A stretch of DNA of 5,817 nucleotides from assembly GCA_947176565.1 (NCBI GenBank), contig CAMWRC010000094.1, positions 1 through 5,817 on the forward strand, read 5' to 3'. The DNA comes from an uncultured Ruminococcus sp. GTDB taxonomy: Bacteria > Bacillota > Clostridia > Oscillospirales > Ruminococcaceae. The position numbers and the translations under genes were made by a program. A model generated the notes under the pieces. That model searched no databases and was not told the DNA's origin. It was given only the letters and a program-made list of their open reading frames with translations. Below, piece by piece: positions 1 through 5,817 of this stretch (positions within the stretch are counted from its first letter, which is position 1; each line of letters begins with the position of its first letter).

Positions 1-61
1 TGCTGTAGTTGTTGTAGATGTTATTGTCGTAGATTCTGCTGTTGTAGTTGTTGTAGATGTT
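1..61 (-). repeat. 39-bp-period direct repeat in the Thr-rich linker
   Basis: Plus-strand positions 4-22 and 43-61 are the same 19 bases (tgtagttgttgtagatgtt). Extending to 1-22 versus 40-61 gives 21 of 22 matches. The period of 39 bases equals 13 codons, so copies add or drop without breaking the frame, and each copy encodes TSTTTT. The first copy touches the window edge, so the array may continue to the left. Confidence 0.8.
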
Positions 62-552
62 GTTGCCTCTGGCGTTACAATCGGCTTTGTTACTATATCA
101 ACCTCAACGTCATCTTCCATAAGTGTATTCTGGTGAACATATTTCAGTGCATCTTCTGCAACTTCAATCTGAACATCAACGGCATTTCCGTCGGTATCAA
201 CTGCCAATATCGTGCCGATGTCCAGTGACTCCACACCGTCAAAGAGCGGTTTGGAATCGGCAATGTAAATGTGGAGAGCACCTATATCCTCATGATAGCG
301 ATACTCTGAAATTTTGATGCTGTTCTCGGGATTAAATTCAAAAGAAACTTCAACATCAGCATAAGAATCGACGTTCAGCCTCAACTGAACAGCAGTGATT
401 CCGTCTGTTTCTTCATCATCAGCAATTAACAACACATTTCCGGCTTCGTCAATCTTAACATTGCTGACAGCTTCGGTAGTGCCGGTGTTAAGAAAGAATA
501 CAGTGCCGAGTGACAGTACGGTAACTGCACCAATTAAAACCTTTTTCAACAT
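1..552 (-). CDS. Exported beta-domain protein, possibly cohesin-like, with Thr-rich linker (3'-partial)
   Basis: An open frame of 184 codons starts at ATG 552-550 and leaves the window at position 1 without a stop. The start is supported by AAAAGGAG six bases upstream. Residues 1-28 form a signal peptide: MLKK, a hydrophobic core LIGAVTVLSLGTVFFL, then TTEA as a possible cleavage region. Residues about 38-139 look like a beta-sandwich (ITAVQLRLNV, EVSFEFNP, GALHIYIADSKPLF, SLDIGTILAV, VDVQIEV). This strand pattern, with a late L-x-I/L-G segment, resembles cohesin and related adhesion folds, but it is shorter than a typical cohesin of about 140 residues and I see no diagnostic motif. Residues about 160-184 are a Thr-rich linker (TSTTTTTAESTT). 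The missing C-terminus would show whether it ends in another domain, a dockerin or a wall/membrane anchor. It follows the dockerin-bearing M60 gene by 25 bp, so a shared job is likely. The gene and its export are firm; the cohesin-like reading is tentative. Confidence 0.9.
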   Translation of the reverse strand, partial: MLKKVLIGAVTVLSLGTVFFLNTGTTEAVSNVKIDEAGNVLLIADDEETDGITAVQLRLNVDSYADVEVSFEFNPENSIKISEYRYHEDIGALHIYIADSKPLFDGVESLDIGTILAVDTDGNAVDVQIEVAEDALKYVHQNTLMEDDVEVDIVTKPIVTPEATTSTTTTTAESTTITSTTTTA

Positions 553-558
553 AACTTA

Positions 559-566
559 CTCCTTTT
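559..566 (-). promoter_or_regulatory. Ribosome binding site of the downstream exported protein
   Basis: The minus strand reads AAAAGGAG six bases before the ATG at 552-550, a near-ideal Shine-Dalgarno site and spacing. It fixes the start of the second gene. It lies in the 25-bp gap after the TAA of the peptidase gene. The gap has no room for a terminator or a normal promoter, so the second gene is most likely translated from the peptidase transcript. Confidence 0.88.
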
Positions 567-577
567 CAGTTGCTTCG

Positions 578-3500
578 TTATTCACCCAATGTAATAGTGG
601 GAAGTTTATCCTTAGCCGGAACTTCCTCAAAGAGAGAATCGCTGACCATACGCTGACCCTCGTTGGTAAGAGCATTATTTACTCTGTAAAGCTCAACACG
701 AACAGTTTCGGGAACTGTCATACTCTCCATATCTTCAGGTTCAATCCAGTATACCCATGTACCGTCTGAAACATCAGTAATATTTTTGCCGTCCGGAACA
801 TCAGCAAGGATAACCTGCTGAGATTTAACCTGATTATCTTCATTGAGACCGCCTACGATATTGCCGTTTCCGTCGTACAGAATAACAACGTTGTAAGCCG
901 GATTACCCTTATAAGAACCTGTGAATACGAGTGAATCTTTCGGAATAACATCATCTGTCTTGTCGCCGTACTTGTAATCCTCACCGAGAATACCGATTAC
1001 TGCTGAAACTTCTTCGCCGTCTGTTCTGCGGAAGTCAACATTATCGCCTGTTACGCCGAGAACATCAAGTTCTGTGATTGAAATTGTATTGCCTTTCTGT
1101 CCAGGAATAACGAGCTTGACAGCCGATGCAGAATATGTGCTGATGTACTTGTCGTCATCATTTGAGAAGTAAACTGTTTCGCTTCCTTTGAAAGTACCCT
1201 CTGCTGTGAGAACCCATTCATCATCGGTCATTATATAGACTTTGTAATCGCCGACAGAACCGCCGTCACCGGCTGTATACTTGAATCCTGTAGCTGTTAC
1301 AGTCTTGTGGAAGTCTATGACGATTTCAGCTTCATCGTCCTCTACCTGAGGAGTATAAACTGTATCAAGGTCAGCATCAATAGCGAGTTTTGCAGGATTA
1401 TTTTCTTCCTTTTCGCACGGGAGCAGACCATCGAATGTATCCTCTTCGACTACTTCAACATCTGACTTAAGACCTGTAGCACTGATAGTCCAGTTAGATT
1501 TATCGAAACTGCCGTCATGTTCGATTTTAACCATTTTTGTCTCATAGACAGCTGAACGGTAGAGATACTGGTCGATAAGTGTAACCTTATAGAATACAGC
1601 GCGGTTATTCAGAGTTGTGACTGTATCTGTGAATGTTGAACCCTGTGCGAATCCTACAGGAACTTCCTCAACCTTTCCGCCGGATATTGTGCAGCGTACA
1701 ACTTCATAGCCGAGTATATCGTCTGCCGGAATAATATCAGAAGGAGTAAATTCAAGTTCAACCTTGTTTGCAGTCTTGCCGATAGAAACAGAAACGTTAT
1801 CGATAGCAGAAACCAGAGTTGTAGTTGTTGCAGCTGTAGTTGCAGCAGTTGTTGTTACATCTTCTTCCTTAGGAGCTAAAACGCTTCCCTTGCCTTTGAG
1901 TGCATATACACGCGAATCATCGTTTGCAAAGAAAACAGCACGTGTTTCCTTTTCAAACTGTGAAGCATATGCGATTGTGTCCGTATCAGGAGTTTTACCC
2001 CAGCGGACAAAGAATTCAAGAACGTTCTTTTCTGCTGCTGCACAGGCAAGACGCATAAGATTCTGGTCAGTAGTGCCGTTGACAGTCAGTTCAACGCCAT
2101 TCGGAGCAGGAGCTGCCTTCGGATTTCTTGAATAGGTATCTACTCTTGCGTAGAAAATATTAGCAAGCTGCTCATCGTAATCTGCATAAGTCTTGAAGTT
2201 CAGACCCTTATCGTAAGCAAGATGGAGCTGCCAGTACATACCGAGCTGAGTTGCAATATTTGAACAATTTCCCTTTGTACCAGATGTTACCTTGCTGTAG
2301 ATATTCTCATACTGGAAACGCATACCATTATTGGTATCCTTGGCCTGAGCAAGCTGTGCGAAGTAGTTGTTTGTGATTTCTGCAACTGCATATGAGCCTT
2401 GATTAATATCGTGTCCGATTTCGTGAGAGATACCCCAGCCATAGTAGCTTCCGCTTATATACTTGCCGTCCTCATCTGCCACAATAGGAGTACCCTGCAT
2501 CATGGCAGGAGATGAACCCCATTCGATACCGATATGATTTCCGGAAGCATACATGAATGCACCTGAGAACATACGCTGATAACGTATATTAAGATGTCCC
2601 TTAGGAATCTGATTCAATTCAGTCGGTGCGGATTTGTTCAGACCCTTATGCTGATAGAACAGATACATCATTTCTTCTGTTGCGTCCATTGATTTGAGAA
2701 CAGTTTCAGCACGTTCTTCGACAGTGCCGCTTCCTGCACCTGCAAGAATCTGCTGAGCCGGCAGTGAGTACATCATTGTATCGAGCATGATATCAGATGC
2801 TTCGAGTATACAGTTATACTTATCGTAGTCGTAATCTAAATTTTTGTTTTCTGAACCCTTATGTTTTTCGTTATGGAGTTGTTCAATCTGCGGAACATAT
2901 TCATCAAGCTTGTTGATATATTCAACAGTTCTCTCCATACGTTCATCTTCATCGGTTACTTTATAGAGGTCAAGGAAAGGAACTTCCGAACCGCCGGTTA
3001 CGCGCACTGAATATTTTTCGCTTGCATTTGCATTACCCTGATACTGGATATACAGCGCACCGCCGGATTCAAAGCCAGCACCTGAACCCTTGGATAAATT
3101 AAATGTATTTGCTCCGACTTTAAGATTAGCACCGTCAAGCGTAATATTGCCGGATTCGGAATGATACTGTGTAACAATGAGACGTAAATCTGTGCCGTCG
3201 CCGGTTTTCTTCTTATCGCTTCCGACATAGACAGTTACTTCCTCGCCGGTACCGATAGAAACGCCGAGCGGCTGCCATGCGTTGATTCCGGAGAAGCCGC
3301 GACCTGAATCCTTTGTAGTAATCTCATTATGTATTACTACCGGACTGCTGAGTGATTCAGCGTTCAGAATTTTTTCTGCTGTATCAAGTTCACGGAGTAA
3401 AGCTTCTGCATTAGGATTCGCTTCGCCATATTCATCAGGAGCATTTACTTTTTCGCGCAGGCGCTCAATAGTTCTGTGAGTAACGTTATCTTTCAGGACA

Positions 3501-5817
3501 GTATGCAGGTCATCAACATACAAAGCCATAATTTCTTCCATAAGAAAATCATAGTGATAGAAGTACGTTTCTGCAATAGTAACAGGAGATGTCAGATAAC
3601 GTGCAAGAGAAATCTGTACTTTGCTTGCCGTTACTGCCTGCGGGAATTTAAGAATATAATAGGGTGTGCCCTTTGCATCAGTTTTTCTTGAAGCGAGATT
3701 ACCATAACCGTCATTCAGTATATACACCAGATTGCCTTCGGAATCCCAGCATCTTACGTTTGTATAGCTGATATCTGCCGTTGTGAATATAGCGACGGTA
3801 TCCATAGTATATTCCTGGTCGAAAGTATATGTCAGACCGTTATTTCCTATACCGTTAAATCCTCCGTCGTCCCATGTTGCTTTGGAATAATAAGAAGCCG
3901 GATCACCGTCAACAGCACCCCATGCGGTATCTTCGAGACCGTCATCAAGAGGGCTGTCAATCATTTCACCGCCGAATCTCGTTACACTGAGGATATGCGT
4001 AGGTCCGGGATTACCTTCTTCGTCGCGGTTGATGAGATTATACTTCGGCATTTCAGCAGCACTCAGATCTGTTGTTTTTGCTGTGGCGTGGAGTGATTCA
4101 GGGCTGTCGCCTAAGTCATTGTGACCTATTACATAGACTTCGTATTCTGAAGTCATTGCAAGTTCATTGATAGTCACTGAAGTTCCCTTAACCTCAGAAA
4201 TTTCAGTAAACTCATCTTCGCTTCCTCTGAGCTTGTAGAATACGTTGTAGTACTGGGTATCGTCCATATTTGCCCATGATACGATAATTCCCTTATAGAT
4301 TCCGGCAGCCTTTACATTATCGGGCTTGTCAGGAGCTTTGCTCGGCTGCGGAGTAATATCAACGGATTCGCAGTAACCGCTCTTCCATGTACCATTTACC
4401 GCCTGCACGCTTACTTTGTAAGTTGTATAGTTCTTGACATCATCATTATTGAACGTTGTAACTGAAAGTGAATTTGTTGATGTCATAATCAAATCAGTTT
4501 TTCCACCCTGTTCGATTTTGACTTCATAGCCGGTTACGTTTATGCAGGGATTCCAGCTGATTGAGAACTTTTCGCTTCCAGCCTCATATTTGAGATTTTC
4601 CGGCATGTCCATTGAAGGCTCAGGAATACGGTTTTCCATACCGTTCACAAATTCAACCTTGCTGATTTCAGCGAGATTATTATTATTCTGCATTCCTGTG
4701 ATAGTCAGCGTAACTTTCTTGACCGCAACCTGACTGCCGAGGTGAAGCTTGATGCTGCCGTGTTCGTCAAGTTCAGCATAGACATCGCTTTCCTTGAGAA
4801 GATAATGAACATCTGATTTTACGGGAACGGAAACGGTATGTTCTTTGCCGTCATCGTCTGTATATGCTACATCAATGAAAGCTTCATCTACGGGATTGGT
4901 AGTTCCGGTCTCGAACGTAATACCGTCAATCATGGAAGCTTCGCCGTCTTTCAGCAAGTCGAAACCGATAGATATAGGATTATCTTCGGAAACTGCACCG
5001 CTTTTTGCAGGGAACAGAGAGATTTCCTCATCGCCGGCGAGCATTTTTTCAACATCGCCCTCTAAGATAGTACCTTTGAGGGTTTCGGCATGAATAACAT
5101 CAGGGGAAATAAATTCCTCGACTGCTGCTGTAAGGTCTTTTTCCTCATTGTAAGATGTCGCAAAGAAAGACAAATCAAGCAGATTGGTCTCGCCGTCGTG
5201 GTTGAGGTCTGTTGTAAATTCTTCTGGTACAGCTATGCCGTCAACAGCATCTATGAGAGCATTTTTATCCTCATCATCAATGATATTGTCGCCGTTGACA
5301 TCACCAATCATGAGAACACCGGGGTGAAGTTCACCTACATCATATGTATATCCCTTGCAGAAACCGGCTGTAAGCTTCAGGGTATACATTTTCTGAGCGA
5401 CTGTGATATTCTGACTGAAATCAACAAATCCCGGAGCAGTTACAGTAAGAGTATATTCTCCGTCAGCAAGGTCATTGAAACTGATTTTTCCGTCATTTAC
5501 ATCACTGGAACTGATAATGCTTTCCTTTGAATAACCATCAGCATTGCTTAATTTAAGTGTGAAATCAATATCGTTGTCAATCAGCAGAGTAAGCGAGATA
5601 TCAACCTCAATTCTTCCGACAGCATCAGATACTTCTGATTCTTCGGTGCTGGCTTTTTCCTGCAGACTATCGGCATTAAGTTCCATTATATCGGGGGAAT
5701 CTGCTGACAGAACACTGATACTGTCATTATTATCCAGCGACCCGCCGATATCAGAAAGGGCAGCTCCTGCGCACATAGCCTGCGGGAAACTGCATACCAT
5801 AGATAATGCCAATAAGA
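578..5817 (-). CDS. Secreted dockerin-containing M60-family (enhancin-like) zinc metallopeptidase, multimodular, 5'-partial
   Basis: Predicted extracellular zinc peptidase; known M60 relatives (e.g. Clostridium perfringens ZmpA-C, Bacteroides BT4244) cut O-glycosylated proteins such as mucin. Residues are numbered from the TTG at 5812-5810. That codon is probably not the start: the frame stays open to the window edge, and LLALSMVCSF is the core of a signal peptide whose basic N-terminus is missing (likely cleavage near AGA-A, about residue 17). Approximate domains: beta-sandwich 66-150; type I dockerin 167-222; galactose-binding-like module 240-395; Fn3-like 400-488 and 495-582; F5/8 type C-like 590-754; helical spacer 755-825; M60 module 840-1300 with H1130-E-I-G-H1134 and E1145; Thr/Ala linker 1320-1332; Fn3-like 1334-1430; F5/8 type C-like 1440-1588; unnamed beta-rich C-terminus 1589-1744, ending in TAA at 578-580. 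No frameshift, transmembrane anchor or LPXTG motif is visible. The catalytic family call is firm; several beta-domain names rest on reading alone, and the substrate is inferred. Confidence 0.95.
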   Translation of the reverse strand, partial: LLALSMVCSFPQAMCAGAALSDIGGSLDNNDSISVLSADSPDIMELNADSLQEKASTEESEVSDAVGRIEVDISLTLLIDNDIDFTLKLSNADGYSKESIISSSDVNDGKISFNDLADGEYTLTVTAPGFVDFSQNITVAQKMYTLKLTAGFCKGYTYDVGELHPGVLMIGDVNGDNIIDDEDKNALIDAVDGIAVPEEFTTDLNHDGETNLLDLSFFATSYNEEKDLTAAVEEFISPDVIHAETLKGTILEGDVEKMLAGDEEISLFPAKSGAVSEDNPISIGFDLLKDGEASMIDGITFETGTTNPVDEAFIDVAYTDDDGKEHTVSVPVKSDVHYLLKESDVYAELDEHGSIKLHLGSQVAVKKVTLTITGMQNNNNLAEISKVEFVNGMENRIPEPSMDMPENLKYEAGSEKFSISWNPCINVTGYEVKIEQGGKTDLIMTSTNSLSVTTFNNDDVKNYTTYKVSVQAVNGTWKSGYCESVDITPQPSKAPDKPDNVKAAGIYKGIIVSWANMDDTQYYNVFYKLRGSEDEFTEISEVKGTSVTINELAMTSEYEVYVIGHNDLGDSPESLHATAKTTDLSAAEMPKYNLINRDEEGNPGPTHILSVTRFGGEMIDSPLDDGLEDTAWGAVDGDPASYYSKATWDDGGFNGIGNNGLTYTFDQEYTMDTVAIFTTADISYTNVRCWDSEGNLVYILNDGYGNLASRKTDAKGTPYYILKFPQAVTASKVQISLARYLTSPVTIAETYFYHYDFLMEEIMALYVDDLHTVLKDNVTHRTIERLREKVNAPDEYGEANPNAEALLRELDTAEKILNAESLSSPVVIHNEITTKDSGRGFSGINAWQPLGVSIGTGEEVTVYVGSDKKKTGDGTDLRLIVTQYHSESGNITLDGANLKVGANTFNLSKGSGAGFESGGALYIQYQGNANASEKYSVRVTGGSEVPFLDLYKVTDEDERMERTVEYINKLDEYVPQIEQLHNEKHKGSENKNLDYDYDKYNCILEASDIMLDTMMYSLPAQQILAGAGSGTVEERAETVLKSMDATEEMMYLFYQHKGLNKSAPTELNQIPKGHLNIRYQRMFSGAFMYASGNHIGIEWGSSPAMMQGTPIVADEDGKYISGSYYGWGISHEIGHDINQGSYAVAEITNNYFAQLAQAKDTNNGMRFQYENIYSKVTSGTKGNCSNIATQLGMYWQLHLAYDKGLNFKTYADYDEQLANIFYARVDTYSRNPKAAPAPNGVELTVNGTTDQNLMRLACAAAEKNVLEFFVRWGKTPDTDTIAYASQFEKETRAVFFANDDSRVYALKGKGSVLAPKEEDVTTTAATTAATTTTLVSAIDNVSVSIGKTANKVELEFTPSDIIPADDILGYEVVRCTISGGKVEEVPVGFAQGSTFTDTVTTLNNRAVFYKVTLIDQYLYRSAVYETKMVKIEHDGSFDKSNWTISATGLKSDVEVVEEDTFDGLLPCEKEENNPAKLAIDADLDTVYTPQVEDDEAEIVIDFHKTVTATGFKYTAGDGGSVGDYKVYIMTDDEWVLTAEGTFKGSETVYFSNDDDKYISTYSASAVKLVIPGQKGNTISITELDVLGVTGDNVDFRRTDGEEVSAVIGILGEDYKYGDKTDDVIPKDSLVFTGSYKGNPAYNVVILYDGNGNIVGGLNEDNQVKSQQVILADVPDGKNITDVSDGTWVYWIEPEDMESMTVPETVRVELYRVNNALTNEGQRMVSDSLFEEVPAKDKLPTITLGE
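1817..1855 (-). other. Thr/Ala-rich interdomain linker in the M60 protein
   Basis: Residues 1320-1332 read TTTAATTAATTTT, built from ACA, ACT and GCA codons. It separates the catalytic half (ending near residue 1310) from the C-terminal Fn3-like, F5/8 type C-like and unnamed beta domains. Such linkers are typical of extracellular enzymes of Ruminococcus-like bacteria and are usually flexible and possibly O-glycosylated. The same linker style appears in the next gene. Confidence 0.8.
2378..2425 (-). other. M60 zinc-binding and catalytic motif HEIGH-X10-E
   Basis: This stretch encodes residues 1130-1145 of the large protein. His1130 and His1134 should bind zinc, Glu1131 is the expected general base, and Glu1145 in AEITNN is the expected third zinc ligand. 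The spacing HExxH-X10-E followed by T-N-N matches the gluzincin-type motif of M60/enhancin peptidases. All key residues are intact, so the enzyme is predicted to be active. Confidence 0.93.
5147..5314 (-). other. Type I dockerin domain (two calcium-binding repeats)
   Basis: Residues 167-222 contain two F-hand calcium loops. The first is DVNGDNIIDDED, with Asp171, Asn173, Asp175, Asp179 and Asp182 at loop positions 1, 3, 5, 9 and 12. The second is DLNHDGETNLLD, with Asp202, Asn204, Asp206, Asn210 and Asp213 at the same positions. Each loop is followed by a helix (NALIDAVDG and LSFFATSY). Dockerins bind cohesin modules of scaffoldins or anchoring proteins. Placement near the N-terminus, directly after a small beta-sandwich, is unusual, since dockerins are most often C-terminal. 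Which cohesin it recognises cannot be read here. Confidence 0.9.

Noticed and set aside
1..61. CRISPR-like or mobile-element repeat at the left edge
   Set aside because: The repeat is in frame, low in complexity and encodes Thr-rich linker; there are no spacers, inverted ends or target duplications.
553..577. Possible terminator or promoter between the two genes
   Set aside because: The 25-bp gap has no inverted repeat with a T-run and no room for separate -35 and -10 boxes; it is filled by the ribosome binding site.
395..769. Plus-strand open frame of 124 codons spanning the junction of the two genes
   Set aside because: It is antisense to two well-supported coding regions, has no convincing ribosome site, and its composition is what an opposite-strand shadow would give.
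1764..2135. Plus-strand open frame of 123 codons with a Val/Ala-rich start
   Set aside because: It is the antisense reading of the Thr/Ala linker and the end of the M60 module; the Val run is simply complementary to the ACA/ACT/GCA codons.
5090..5530. Plus-strand open frame of 146 codons opposite the dockerin region
   Set aside because: It has no family resemblance and no ribosome site, and lies fully antisense to clear domain-encoding sequence.
5810..5812. TTG at the right end as the true start of the peptidase gene
   Set aside because: The frame remains open through TTA to the window edge, the codon sits inside a signal-peptide hydrophobic core, and no Shine-Dalgarno site can be seen. The real start is almost certainly a few codons outside the window.
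5730..5817. Lipoprotein signal (lipobox) at the N-terminus of the peptidase
   Set aside because: Cysteines 7 and 14 follow SMV and QAM, which do not fit the L-(A/S)-(G/A)-C pattern; a standard signal peptidase I site near AGA fits better.

Overview
The window holds two protein-coding genes, both on the minus strand and both running off an edge. It looks like part of a secretome locus of a Gram-positive gut anaerobe. A Ruminococcus-type Oscillospiraceae/Clostridia host is the best inference, for four reasons: a type I dockerin, Thr-rich linkers with runs of TTTT, strong AAGGAG-type ribosome binding, and moderately AT-rich coding DNA. I cannot fix the genus from sequence alone.

Reading in the direction of transcription (right to left), positions 5817 to 578 encode a giant modular secreted protein of at least 1745 residues. 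Its first few codons lie beyond the right edge. The order is: signal-peptide remnant, small beta-sandwich module, complete two-repeat type I dockerin, galactose-binding-like beta module, two fibronectin type III-like domains, F5/8 type C (CBM32-like) domain, helical spacer, M60/enhancin-family zinc metallopeptidase with an HEIGH-X10-E active site, Thr/Ala linker, another Fn3-like domain, a second F5/8 type C-like domain, and a C-terminal beta-rich domain I cannot name. M60 peptidases of this architecture cleave O-glycosylated proteins such as mucins, so a host-glycoprotein-degrading role is likely.

After a 25-bp gap with a clear Shine-Dalgarno site, positions 552 to 1 encode the first 184 residues of a second exported protein. 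It has a signal peptide, a roughly 100-residue beta-rich domain that looks cohesin-like, and the start of a Thr-rich linker carrying a 39-bp-period repeat. Its C-terminus lies beyond the left edge.

The two genes are almost certainly co-transcribed. The attractive working model is a dockerin-bearing mucin-type protease paired with a small secreted beta-domain protein that might act as its adaptor, anchor or glycan-binding helper. The dockerin and the peptidase are directly readable. The cohesin-like identity and the pairing are inferences. No RNA genes, mobile elements, CRISPR arrays, terminators or convincing promoters were seen.
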